Assembly (NCBI GenBank): GCA_018806915.1
Contig: JAGKQI010000100.1
Location: forward strand, 1,488,001 to 1,552,000
Reading direction: 5' to 3'
Length of the DNA: 64,000 nucleotides
Origin: Phytophthora colocasiae
Lineage: Eukaryota > Oomycota > Peronosporomycetes > Peronosporales > Peronosporaceae
Positions 9,359-19,199 of this stretch are shown here, piece by piece (position 1 is the first letter of the stretch; each line of letters opens with the position of its first letter). Below the pieces are notes generated by a model. The model worked only from the letters and a program-made list of their open reading frames with translations, was not told the DNA's origin and made no database searches. The translations under genes were made by a program, and so were the position numbers.

Positions 9359-9410
9359 GCAGCGTGTCGACGAGTCTTTGAACTCGTGACCAATGGATAG
9401 AATTCTCCAG
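9359..9410 (-). repeat. inverted repeat, right arm, beside the RXLR gene
   Basis: Reverse-orientation partner of 8344-8395. Together they bracket the effector gene and its promoter. Confidence 0.8.
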
Positions 9411-9455
9411 GTCTCAGTGTGGCGGCTCACTATGGTATGCTGTTTACAAGCTCCT

Positions 9456-9811
9456 TAGCAGCTTCTGCGCGGTCTTGTTCAGTGCTTTGGCGTTTTCCGT
9501 CAGGTTCTTCAGCGTCTCCTCAAGGCTGCGAGTCGGTGTCCACTTGGTCTCCTAGCGAAGCAGGTAAGAAGTAGTGAAGTGTGTAGTTCAGGGTAAAACC
9601 CAAAGTGGTATTGATAGTTACTTGCTGCTATTACTACAGCAAGAGGGGGAAAGCCACAGGCAACAAAACCCCCTTTAGAGCAGAGAACGCATCCATCAAG
9701 ATGGTCTCCACCCTTCTCGTCTCTCCGTGACCAGAGTGACGATTCTTGACACAGGCGAAAGTTCTCCATCGGGTAGAACCCGAGTGTGGACCCACGGCCC
9801 ACAAACTCATA
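9456..9811 (-). repeat. copia 3' LTR
   Basis: Matches 14448-14803 apart from about three single-base differences. Confidence 0.92.
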
Positions 9812-9820
9812 CTCCCCCGG
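9812..9820 (-). other. copia polypurine tract
   Basis: Minus-strand CCGGGGGAG directly precedes the 3' LTR, where plus-strand synthesis starts. Confidence 0.65.
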
Positions 9821-9822
9821 AA

Positions 9823-12800
9823 CTAAGCCTCCGTGTCATCACCATGATCAGCACTAAGCCGACCTGTAACATCAGCTCGAAGCCGAACTCTACCCGGTGA
9901 TTGCCTTCCGTCAGCTTCGGTAGCGTCTCCGCTCCGATCTTCTGCCAACGTTTTGCGCCGCATCACAACGGCTTCCTTATTCTGGCACTTAGCCAGTTTC
10001 ACGCTTTGACGCTCCTCTGCGCCTTTAACATCGTGTAGACGATCTTTCACGTCCTCATTATTCCGGCGTTCTTCTGCGCCCTTCACATCTCTCACACCAA
10101 GCTTCTCTCTAAGCTTCTCGAATCGCTGGGGTCCAAGAGCCTTAGTGAAAATATCTGCGACGTTCTCTTCCGTCGAGACATACTCCACCATCAACTTCTC
10201 CTTGGCCACCAGCTCAGCGATTTTCCGGCTCTTCTTCGCAAAGCGCCTCACTCCATCAAAGTTCCCAGCATCTGATGACACCTTGATCGCACTCTGGTTG
10301 TCCATCAGCAGGAGTCCAATCTCCTGTTCCAATCTGAGCTCCTTCAGTAGCTTGCGTGCCCACAGCAAGTCCTCCACACACATGCTAGCAGCTACCAGCT
10401 CCGACTTGCAGGTGTCATCCGTTACTGAACTCTGCATCTTGCTTTTGAAGCCGAAACTGTGACCACACAGCTTCAATACGTATCCAGTAACCGACCTTGA
10501 CGTGTCGGGACAGTTAGCGTGATCCGCGTCGCTAAACGCACTTATTTGCAGTGCATTGCTCGGCTCAGTGTCACTGTGCATGTAGGTCAGCCCATAGGTT
10601 CTCGTTCCTCGCAGGTACCTCAGCACTCTCTTCGCGGCAGCGAAGTTCTCCTTCGTGTAGCTCCCCGTATGCATGCTCAGGTTTCGCACCGCGTTCGCGA
10701 TGTCCGGTCGCGTGCAGGTCACAAGGTATTGTAATGCACCAATCAGCTCCTGATATTTCACCTCTTTGTCGTTAATTTTCGTCTCATCTCGCTCAAGTGC
10801 CATCACCTTCTCATTGTGTTGTTGAGGCGATCTCACCGTCTTTGCATCTGTCATCTGGAATCTCCTCAGCACCTTATCGATATATGCCGTTTGAGAGAGG
10901 CATAGCAACTTCCCCGGTTCATAGCGAACCTCCATTCCGAGCAGATAGTGTACCTTGCCTAAGTCCTTTAGCGCAAACTGCATCTTCAGCTCGTCCTTCA
11001 GCTGGTCGATGTCTTCCCGATCTCCAATAATCATTACGTCGTCGACGTACACTGTCACCATCAGCAGTCTTCCGTCGACCCACTTGTAGTACAAGCCGAC
11101 GTCAAACGTGCTCCTCTTCAGTTTCAGCGCCTCCAAACGCTTGTGCAAGGTTTGATACCACAGCCGTGCTGCTTGTTTTAGTCCGTAGATGCCCTTCAGC
11201 AACCGGTACACTTGGTCCGTTCCGTCACTGAATTCAATCGGCTGCTCCACGTAGATCTCTGCATCGTCAATGTCGCTGTTCAGGAAAGCCGTCTCGAAGT
11301 CCACTTGGTCCACGTCCAGCCCTAAAATCATAGCCAATAGCAAGATAAGTAGCATTGTCATCCATCGTGCAACAGGTGAGTACGTCTTCCAATACTCATA
11401 TCCGAATCGTTGCTCGTAGCCATGCACGACCAGTCTCGCTTTGTAGCGTTGCACTCTTCCATGTTCATCTCGCTTGACCTTCAGGACCCACTTTGTTGTC
11501 ATGACTTTGACGTATACTCCGTCTGAGCCCTTAGGCCTGTCAACTTTGACCCAGGTCTTGTTCTTGACCAGCGACTCGTATTCTTTCTTCAGGGCCTCTT
11601 CCCACTGCTTCCATTGTGGTGAATTCATCGCTTCATCCACACTGGTAGGCTCATCCACTTCTTCTTCTGTCAGTAATTGGTAGCCACTCAGCCTCACATT
11701 TTGCTGTCGCACTCTTGCAGATCTCCGCAATGGTTGGTTCTGCTGTTGTCGCCGTCCTCTCCTTCTCGGTGCACGCGCAGCTCCTGCTGCCTGAATTATC
11801 ATTTCTCCAGCTTCCGATTCATCGCTGGACGAGGATTCTGCTTCTGCATTCGTCTCAGGAACACAGCACTCAGCACTCAATTCCTTCGGTAAACTGCTCC
11901 TAATTATACTGGTTGCACGCTCGTGCACGTCTCCATCAGCCACAAATTCCACCGGTAGGGAGGCACAAATGGTATGTAGTCGTAGTTCTTGTGCTTGCCC
12001 CACCAGCAACGCGTCCACGTACTTCCTGCTCACTGTCACGTCTTCACGAAACTTCACATCTCTGGACTCTACTATTCGGCCCGTACGAAGGTGTAACAGC
12101 CTGTATCCGGGTGCAGTGTGCGAGAATCCTAGCAGCAACGCTGGTTCCGTCTTTGGGCTGAGCTTGTCCTTTCTCTTTGGTACATATACGAACCCAACAG
12201 CACCACACACTCGAATCTTAGCCAAGTCTGGCTTTTTGCCATAGAGTTTCTCTGACGGGGTCTTCCCGTCCAGTGCTTTGGTAGCACTCATGTTGTCGAT
12301 ATCCACGATGTAGCGTAGTACCTCCGGCCACAACTTCGCAGGCATTCCTGCCGCTTGCATTGCTGTTCTGGTCTTGTTGGCCAGGAGGCCATTCATCTTC
12401 TCAACCAGCGCGTTCTCCTCTGGAGTATACGCGTGAGTCGGCACAAAGTCGATCCCATGCAGCTCAAGAAAGGTCTCTAATTCTGCATTCACGAACTCTC
12501 CACCTCCGTCGCTCGAGAAAGTCTTAACTCTGTGTCCTTGGGCGATCAGCTTCTTTATTAGCGCAATTGTGTTGACGTTCGCGTCGCTTTTCCTCTGGAT
12601 AGGATAGCACCACTTGAACCTGGAGCCTTCATCCTGTATAATCTGAAAGTATCGAATCCCTCCAGAGCCAGGTATGAATTTTCCCATTTCACAAGTGTCA
12701 GACATTAAGCGCTCGTAATTCACCTTGGTTCGTTTGTCTTTTGCGCTCTTCTTGTCTGACATTCGACGTCGCTTCGCCGACATGCAGGTCAAACACTGAA

Positions 12801-14385
12801 AGTTCTTCTTGAACAAGTCCTTCGGGATGTCCATGCCGTCCACCACGTTGTTGTCTACCATACTCTTGATGGCAGCTACATTCAGGTGCCCCAACCGCTC
12901 GTGCCACATCATCAATGGGCTGGCATCGGCGTTGAGCGTGGACATCACCATGACCACCGGCAATTTAGTCTTCAACCAGTAATGCGACCCACTCTTCACG
13001 AATTCCAGTCGCCCATCCGCCGAGTCCAACCAGCATCTTCGAGGCGTCACACCGGCCTGGCTAAACGACGGAGTCCAGCCACTGCTCTCCATCTTCCCGA
13101 GGCTAATTAAGTTCACAGTTCCAGCAGACGAAAACTCCACGTCCTTCAGTTCCACCACTGTCGTACTGCCGTTCCTGCCCGGTACGTCGAGCTTCACCGT
13201 CCCGCACATCACTCCTTTTGTGACTTCGCCTGTCCACACCTTGAACATCGCTTTAGACTTCTTCACGCTTGAGTAGAGCTCCTTGTTCACGCACACGTGC
13301 GTTGAACTGCCGCAGTCCAGCATCCATGAGCTTCTGTTGCACGTCTGGTTATCCTTCACTACCATGCCAACCATAGGAAAGTCTCCATCGTCTTCGTCGT
13401 CGCTGCTGCTGCTGCTCGCGTACTTGCGAACGATCTCGGGTGCATTCTCATTCAGTATCAGCATGTTGCTCCGCACTCCCGGTCTGTCCTCAGCGTTGTC
13501 CTTCTTCTTGCTCTTCTTCTTCTTGTCCTTACCCTCCGACTTTTCAGTGGTTTTCTTCTGCTCGTCACTCTCCACCTTCTTCGTCTTCTTCAGATAGTGC
13601 CAGCATTGATTCCGAACATGCCCGACTTTGCCACAGTGATAGCATTTCCGTTTCTTCCACGCTCCCCCGTTTCCCTTGGGTTTCTTTCCTTGCCCATCGG
13701 TCGTCGAGGTTGCACTCATCACCACTTGCGGCGTCCCGGCACTTCCATTTACTCCACTCCCGCCACTCATGATCTCCACCATTCGAACTCGCTCGTCTTT
13801 GGACCTCAGAGCGTTTGTAAACTGCTGAAGTGTCAATGGCGTTCCTTGCCTAGCCGGTAAGTCAAATTGCTCAACGAGCTCAGGGTGAGTCAACGTGACC
13901 CCCATTGTCAGGACTCTCAGCATCTCTGCGTCGTCCACGGCGTGAGTAGTTCCCATACTGCCCAGCTGCTGTCGAATCCGGTGCATCGTCGTCAGGTACT
14001 CGGTCATTGGCCGTCCTGGTTCAGGCTTAGTGCTGTACAGCTGCGCTCTGAGTAGCGCCACGTACGAGAAGTCCCTCTGCGTCTTGTCTGCCTTGATAGT
14101 GTCCCACATCTCCTTCGCGGTAGCCATTGTGCAGATCTTATTCACCTCATCGTCTTGACACCCGCGCAACCCGCGCAGGATCGTAGCCTTGGCAAGTCGA
14201 TTTCTTCTGTCAAAGATTTCTTGTTGGTCAGCATCATTGGCGTGACGTGTCTCTGTTCCGGTCACCACTCCCCATGCTTCACGTTCATCCAGGTAGAGCT
14301 CCAGCTCCACTTGGTACAACTCAAAAGTCCCTTCAAACCTCGGGGGCTTAGAGCTTCCTCGATGCACTTGTTGTGCAGCCGCCAT
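9823..14385 (-). CDS. copia Gag-Pol polyprotein
   Basis: 1,520 residues in one frame from the ATG at 14385. In order: a Gag domain (about 15-200), a CCHC knuckle (C248-C261, CYHCGKVGHVRNQC), a protease with the active site written LDCGSSTH (D357) instead of the usual D-S-G, and a GAG-pre-integrase zinc region (about 490-540). Next come an integrase core with D563, D626 and E662 (35-residue spacing), a reverse transcriptase with YVDD at 1113-1116, and RNase H (about 1280-1425, DADHAN and KSELVAA blocks). After RNase H, where most copia proteins end, there is a tail of about 85 residues with two DVKGAEER segments. Domain order integrase before RT confirms copia. No stop or frameshift is seen. 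Confidence 0.95.
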   Translation of the reverse strand: MAAAQQVHRGSSKPPRFEGTFELYQVELELYLDEREAWGVVTGTETRHANDADQQEIFDRRNRLAKATILRGLRGCQDDEVNKICTMATAKEMWDTIKADKTQRDFSYVALLRAQLYSTKPEPGRPMTEYLTTMHRIRQQLGSMGTTHAVDDAEMLRVLTMGVTLTHPELVEQFDLPARQGTPLTLQQFTNALRSKDERVRMVEIMSGGSGVNGSAGTPQVVMSATSTTDGQGKKPKGNGGAWKKRKCYHCGKVGHVRNQCWHYLKKTKKVESDEQKKTTEKSEGKDKKKKSKKKDNAEDRPGVRSNMLILNENAPEIVRKYASSSSSDDEDDGDFPMVGMVVKDNQTCNRSSWMLDCGSSTHVCVNKELYSSVKKSKAMFKVWTGEVTKGVMCGTVKLDVPGRNGSTTVVELKDVEFSSAGTVNLISLGKMESSGWTPSFSQAGVTPRRCWLDSADGRLEFVKSGSHYWLKTKLPVVMVMSTLNADASPLMMWHERLGHLNVAAIKSMVDNNVVDGMDIPKDLFKKNFQCLTCMSAKRRRMSDKKSAKDKRTKVNYERLMSDTCEMGKFIPGSGGIRYFQIIQDEGSRFKWCYPIQRKSDANVNTIALIKKLIAQGHRVKTFSSDGGGEFVNAELETFLELHGIDFVPTHAYTPEENALVEKMNGLLANKTRTAMQAAGMPAKLWPEVLRYIVDIDNMSATKALDGKTPSEKLYGKKPDLAKIRVCGAVGFVYVPKRKDKLSPKTEPALLLGFSHTAPGYRLLHLRTGRIVESRDVKFREDVTVSRKYVDALLVGQAQELRLHTICASLPVEFVADGDVHERATSIIRSSLPKELSAECCVPETNAEAESSSSDESEAGEMIIQAAGAARAPRRRGRRQQQNQPLRRSARVRQQNVRLSGYQLLTEEEVDEPTSVDEAMNSPQWKQWEEALKKEYESLVKNKTWVKVDRPKGSDGVYVKVMTTKWVLKVKRDEHGRVQRYKARLVVHGYEQRFGYEYWKTYSPVARWMTMLLILLLAMILGLDVDQVDFETAFLNSDIDDAEIYVEQPIEFSDGTDQVYRLLKGIYGLKQAARLWYQTLHKRLEALKLKRSTFDVGLYYKWVDGRLLMVTVYVDDVMIIGDREDIDQLKDELKMQFALKDLGKVHYLLGMEVRYEPGKLLCLSQTAYIDKVLRRFQMTDAKTVRSPQQHNEKVMALERDETKINDKEVKYQELIGALQYLVTCTRPDIANAVRNLSMHTGSYTKENFAAAKRVLRYLRGTRTYGLTYMHSDTEPSNALQISAFSDADHANCPDTSRSVTGYVLKLCGHSFGFKSKMQSSVTDDTCKSELVAASMCVEDLLWARKLLKELRLEQEIGLLLMDNQSAIKVSSDAGNFDGVRRFAKKSRKIAELVAKEKLMVEYVSTEENVADIFTKALGPQRFEKLREKLGVRDVKGAEERRNNEDVKDRLHDVKGAEERQSVKLAKCQNKEAVVMRRKTLAEDRSGDATEADGRQSPGRVRLRADVTGRLSADHGDDTEA

Positions 14386-14430
14386 GTTGTCGTTATCGTC
14401 GCAGTAGTTGTCGTTCCCAGCCTTGCAGAG

Positions 14431-14447
14431 CTTTTGGGCTCATAACC
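14431..14447 (-). other. copia primer-binding site, internal-tRNA type
   Basis: The first internal bases on the coding strand are GGTTATGAGCCCAAAAG. GGTTATGAGCCC is complementary to the anticodon-loop region of an initiator tRNA-Met (GGGCUCAUAACC, CAU anticodon) and not to a tRNA 3' end. This is the half-tRNA priming arrangement known from Drosophila copia. Confidence 0.7.
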
Positions 14448-14803
14448 TAGCAGCTTCTGCGCGGTCTTGTTCAGTGCTTTGGCGTTCTCCGTCAGGTTCT
14501 TCAGCGTCTCCTCAAGGCTGCGAGTCGGTGTCCACTTGGTTTCCTAGCGAAGCAGGTAAGAAGTAGTGAAGTGTGTAGTTCAGGGTAAAACCCAAAGTGG
14601 TATTGATAGTTACTTGCTGCTATTACTGCAGCAAGAGGGGGAAAGCCACAGGCAACAAAACCCCCTTTAGAGCAGAGAACGCATCCATCAAGATGGTCTC
14701 CACCCTTCTCGTCTCTCCGTGACCAGAGTGACGATTCTTGACACAGGCGAAAGTTCTCCATCGGGTAGAACCCGAGTGTGGACCCACGGCCCACAAACTC
14801 ATA
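14448..14803 (-). repeat. copia 5' LTR
   Basis: Partner of 9456-9811. The coding-strand 5' end TATGAG is next to the CTCCT duplication. Confidence 0.92.
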
Positions 14804-14808
14804 CTCCT

Positions 14809-15285
14809 CTGCAGCAGTCGATGGGTTTGACACACACCACCAGAATGCCGAACGGTTGGTTGAGTGCGTGCTCAAGTGCTCCAACGAAACTTCAAACTAC
14901 ACGTAGTACGAATAATGCACACGCAAAACTTACTTCCAAGACGGAATTACCAGTAACAACAAGTGCCACGATTCGTGGCACGAAGACGTGAAGCTAGTCC
15001 CTCGGAGGGACCCTTCTCATGTGATGGCACATCATACGTCTTGGCAACCACATCACGACGAAGGAGGACCACTTGACACACTGCAAAAAAAAGAAATTGG
15101 ATCTGCTTAGGGAAGTAGATCATGCTGACGTTGTATCCTATCTGCTCTGGATTGGCCCCAAAGGTATGAATGCATCGCGTCATGGACAACTCAACAAATA
15201 GTATACACATTCCTCTCGAAGTGAGAAGAACGGCACAAGCTATCAGAATGCGGCGTAACAAGAACTCACACGATGAAAGGGCACT
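14809..15285. other. no gene recognised
   Basis: The DNA between the copia element and the decayed GIY-YIG-like copies has only short, low-quality open frames on both strands (the longest about 104 codons on the minus strand). I see no domain or repeat in it. It could be the eroded 3' end of the neighbouring pseudogene. Confidence 0.5.
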
Positions 15286-15854
15286 TCATAGTCGGTCGGC
15301 TTGGTCATTACGGGTAGGGGCTTGGGATACTTGAGTGCAGCAAAGTAAATTGCGGAGTAGGAAACAGCAAGTAGCTCGTCGAACTAGGTGGGTTGTTCTA
15401 AAGCCACACATAACTAGGCTATGAGAGCTTCGCATCTTCACTGGTAGCGATTCTCGGCGATTGCCTTTGTTGTACGATGAGCTATTGGACCGGTGCTCAC
15501 TTAGTCTTCGCGGGATGTCCTTAGACTGCCCCACTTTCAAGATGAAGTTTGGTCTTGATTATTGAGTATGTCGAACCCCTCCGGGTTCCTTTGTCTGGGT
15601 CGGCGTAGATAACCCCGGTGATGTACGGCCCGTGATACTCCGCATAGTCTCTAGGTGGGTTTCTCATGATCCCTTCGCCGAGAGGCCCTTCCACACAGGC
15701 ACAAAGAAGGCTACCCACAGCGGAACGAAGGGACTAGTGCTTTAAGACATCAGCAAACCTCAGGTAGGTTTGCTGGGGTCGGGGACTAGTCTGTCGATCG
15801 GACGGAAGAGTCTTCTCATTGAAGGAGAAGGTCTCCGTCGATCGCACTCCATTA
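15286..15854 (-). pseudogene. decayed gene with GIY-YIG-like (T5orf172-type) C-terminus, copy 2
   Basis: Broken frames on the minus strand parallel copy 1: a 'TYLRFADVL' block (about 15745-15780), then a 'YAEYHGPYITGV' block and, in another frame, KVGQSKDIPRRLSEHRS. The last motif (Gly-x-Ser/Thr, then Arg-Arg-Leu-x-x-His) is typical of the GIY-YIG-like T5orf172/DUF1766 nuclease-type domain found in fungal and phage proteins. At least one stop and two frameshifts break the copy. It lies head-to-tail with copy 1, so a tandem duplication came before the decay. Confidence 0.5.
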
Positions 15855-16319
15855 TTATAAACAGTAACGCGAGAAAAGCCAAACTCCGTCAGCATGACCT
15901 TGAGCAAGGACCCCGCAGGGACTCCATCGCACGTCCACTCCAAACAGGAATACCACCTCGCCGTGGGTGCGTAGATTTGAGCCAGTCTGTTGGTGCTCGT
16001 GAAGTCGATGGAGGTCCTTGGAATGCCCAACCTTCAGGATGAAATTGGGGCCATCAGACATATTGTGCGTGAATGACGACGTTGATTCACAGTGGAGGAC
16101 GTAGACCCCTCCTGCTCCATGACGAACTGGAGGATCGTAGAAAACCCCAGTCACATGTGGCCTGTGATGCACCGCATAGGGTCGGTCTGGGCTGCTCGTG
16201 ACATCTCCCTGGAGAGTCCCATTTTCCCCGTCGTTGCGAAGGCTACTGGTGGAGCGGTACAGGCGACCTTCCTGCAGAACGTCCTCGAGTTTCAGGTAGG
16301 TGCGGTAGCCCTCACCAAC
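15855..16319 (-). pseudogene. decayed gene with GIY-YIG-like (T5orf172-type) C-terminus, copy 1, 3' part
   Basis: Open on the minus strand from the hAT insertion edge to 15855: VGEGYRTYLKLEDVLQ, YAVHHRPHVTGVFYDPP, GGVYVLHC, then FILKVGHSKDLHRLHEHQ. The 'G-Y-VL...KVG.S.D' order fits a GIY-YIG-like domain, though no catalytic check is possible by eye. The 5' part continues beyond the hAT element at 18281-18510. The reading frame runs from host sequence straight into the transposon end, showing that the hAT landed inside this gene. Confidence 0.5.
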
Positions 16320-18280
16320 CAGGGATCGGGAAAAAATAATTTCTGGGACAATAATACGTACAATATTGGGATCAATATTTATTATTGACTCAAGCTGCTC
16401 CAAGTCAATACAAAAATTGGGCAATAATTCCCAATATAATACCTTACCAGACGAAATAATTCGTTCATAAGAAACGAAGTGAAACGTTGATGTCCACCAG
16501 CGCCAACCATTCTCAATCGTCCTGTAACTTCGATTCAAGCTCTTTTCCAAGCTCATTCTGCTATTTGCTAGCTCCAAGAACCCACTACCAGCAACAACAT
16601 TCGCTCCTGTAACTCCACGATGCCTACGAGCGCCGACATCTGTGCCTTCTTCTTTGAAGAGGGAGCCGAATATCGCTACACCTGCAAGATCTGCAAGGGA
16701 AGTCGCAAGCTGGCCCCCGCCACGGGCTACTCGAATCTACTCTCGCACTTAGGCACCAAGCACCCCGACTACTTGACTGAGATGGCTGCATCCCGCCTCG
16801 CGGAGGACGGCACAATGGAGTCGTTTGGCTTCGTTTCGAAGGCTGTGGACCACTTGTCCCGCTGGCTACGCTGGAATGTTGTCCGCAACCTTCCTCTCTG
16901 TGAGGTTGACGAGCCGCTCACTCGCGAGATGTCGCGTCTGCGGCCTACAAGCTCAAAAACTCTGAAGGTGAAGATGCATTTGGTCGCAGCCAAAATCAGC
17001 CTGATGCTCGAGCAAGAAATGGGCGACTCATTTGACGTCATTTTCGACGGGTGGACACACGTCTCTACGCATTTTGTTGCTTTGTTTGCGTCTATATGCA
17101 CGGTGGAGCCTTCCGTCAGCGACGGCTGTCGATTTCTCCGGTCGTTGATGGGTCCCAGACAGCGGACGTGCACATTGAATACTTCAAGCGCGTGTTGGAC
17201 CTCTACAACAAGACGCTCAGTTCGTTGTTGGGGACAACTGCGCGACCAATCGCGCAATTACCAACAAACTGGCGCTTCCCTTGGTCGGGTGCACCAGCCA
17301 CACCCTCAACCTGGCTGTGCAAGGTTTTTTGCAGCAGTATGAGGCGGAGCTGGACCAGTGAATGCACTTATGGTGCAGCTGCGGCATCCAAACAACAGCG
17401 CTGAGCTTGCAACGTTCACGGACCTTCGTCCGATCAAGAGAAATGCAACTCGCTGGTCGTCCAGTTGCGAGATGGTCTCTCGCTACCTCAAGATTTGTGG
17501 CGAGATTCGGAAGGTTGATACCGTGGAAGACCTCTTTCCTTCCGCTTCTGCAACCGGAAACTCATGGCGCTCAAGGAGGACATGGGAGTGTTCAACAGCG
17601 TCTGCAAGAAACTGCAGGATGAAGAGACTACAATGGTTGACACCTGCCTACTTTTCAACTCGCTCCTGGAGAAGTACCCAAATTTGGGTACCCATCTTGC
17701 CCCGAACGCCAAAATTGTGCGCTCACCCACTTTGAGACTGCGACAGTCAAGGTGGCTAATGGTATCCCACTCACGGTCGCCGAAGCAAAGGCAGTTGCTA
17801 AATTTGCAACGGATCGACCGCTTGTCGCTGGCGACAAACGCAAGAGGGACCGCGCTCCAGACTTTGCCACGACGGTTCTGCAGGAAGGCTCAGCCGCGCG
17901 CAGGACTGGGCGGTCGTCGGTGGTCTACGATGCACTGTTAACTAGGATCCCGCCGACAAGTAACGCGTGCGAGCGTCTGTTCTCACAGACCAAGCTGATT
18001 CTAACCCCTCAGAGAGGACGGCTGGACGATGCCATTTTTGAGGTGCTAACCTTTCTACGTGCTAACATTGGGGTGTGGAATGCAAGCACTCTTGTCGACA
18101 CTTGAAGCGACGGAGAGGGTGCAAGCGACCGAGAAGTGGTTGCTTCGGAGGTAGTAGATCGTGTGGCAATACATTGGTTGTATTGCGAAGTTATTATTAT
18201 TTTTTGTTGCAGTATTGCAGTCGCTATTACGGCTGTGGTCGAACGTCCGTAAAATAAAACATTTTATTTTCCGATCCCTG
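16320..18280 (+). mobile_element. hAT-family DNA transposon, degenerate
   Basis: Bounded by short terminal inverted repeats CAGGGATCGG (16320-16329) and its complement (18271-18280), the CAGGG start being usual for hAT elements. It encodes a BED-finger transposase with several frameshifts. No perfect 8-bp target duplication remains (TCACCAAC left, CTCTAAAC right), which suits an old insertion. It splits a minus-strand pseudogene. Confidence 0.8.
16620..18105 (+). pseudogene. decayed hAT transposase
   Basis: The ATG at 16620 starts a BED zinc finger (CKIC at about residues 22-25 with a distal H...H pair). A block with FDVIFDGWT follows, which contains the first catalytic-type Asp of hAT enzymes. 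In other frames come GDNCATNRAI with GCTSHTLNLAV, the NATRWSS motif, and near the end the dimerisation signature NACERLFSQTKLI...RGRL. Each of these is a hAT landmark in the expected order, but at least four frame changes (near 17100, 17230, 17350 and 17700) and a TGA near 17359 break the gene. Normal hAT transposases are about 600-700 residues; the summed frames give about 490. Confidence 0.8.
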
Positions 18281-18510
18281 CTCTAAACCGATCCCAACCA
18301 TGTGGTGTGCAAACCCTCGCTTGTAAATCTCTCCAAGGGACGAATGGAACACCTTTCAAGTAAACCGGATTGAGGAAACCGTTTTCAAAACGCCGGAGTT
18401 GATGCTGCGAGATCAACCTCCTCCCGAGGCATCTGGTGGGGACGCCTTGTCCACTCAAGCACCTTCTCCTTACGCTGCTGCTTTAACGTGGAAGTGGCCA
18501 TCGCTTTGGC
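18281..18510 (-). pseudogene. decayed gene with GIY-YIG-like C-terminus, copy 1, 5' part
   Basis: Minus-strand frames starting near 18500 (MATSTLKQQRKEKVLEW) and, after a frameshift, ENGFLNPVYLKGVPFVPW run up to the hAT right end. They appear to be the N-terminal part of the gene whose 3' part is at 15855-16319. 18511-19199 shows no gene; it probably holds the 5' flank of the MULE. Confidence 0.45.
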
Positions 18511-19199
18511 AGATTGAAGTGTGAGGAAGGCATCGAAGCGAATTGCGAGGCAGCCAGCTACCGGAAGGTGGGTGGATGGCGTACATGGGCGTGGCAGCCT
18601 ACAGAATAGTCTATAGAAGGTTAACCTCTCTAATTCACACAGCCAATAAATATGAAAATAATACGGAAAATATATTGTCCATGTTTTATTAGGGATGTAA
18701 AACTCAGGTTCTGGAGCATGGCCATGTTTAAAGTACTAGTAAATAACGGCGAAGATAAATTACAACACCGTCCGGATTATTTCACACACGTCCATTTTAT
18801 TTCACGAACGTGCCTGCACGTTCCCGCGCGCGGCCAGCGCCACTCATTTCCCAACGTGCCGCGGACGCAAGAACCCCGCTTCCCCGCTGTTTCCCCCCGC
18901 CGCTGCTGACGCTCCCGTGGCTGCTGCTGAAGTTGCTGTGCCAGCTGAACGTACGTACACAAGTGATAGACGACGGAATGACTCTATTCTCATCTTTTTG
19001 TGTGGATATCTAGGGTGGAACGAGTATCTGGTTGCATCTGCACGGCTGAAGTCCGTTTTGTTCTCCGCACACGCAATTCATCTTCGCTTTAGTCGGGTAC
19101 GCACGCATGCTGGCACGGGAGCCTTCGTGTTGAAATCTTTGAGCTGATGAATCTGCCACGTTTTTTGCAGTTATTGACCAGGTTTTACGAACACATCCA

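Larger units (their letters stand above)
9456..14803 (-). mobile_element. Ty1/copia LTR retrotransposon, complete
   Basis: 5,348 bp with two 356-bp LTRs (9456-9811 and 14448-14803) that begin and end TATGAG...CTGCTA on the coding strand, flanked by a perfect 5-bp target duplication CTCCT (9451-9455 and 14804-14808). A primer site follows the 5' LTR at once and a purine tract precedes the 3' LTR. Only three substitutions were noticed between the LTRs, and the single polyprotein frame is intact, so insertion is recent and the copy may be active. Confidence 0.93.

Noticed and set aside
16312..18288. 8-bp target duplication for the hAT element
   Set aside because: TCACCAAC and CTCTAAAC do not match well enough. 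The insertion is supported by the CAGGG ends and by the broken host frame instead.
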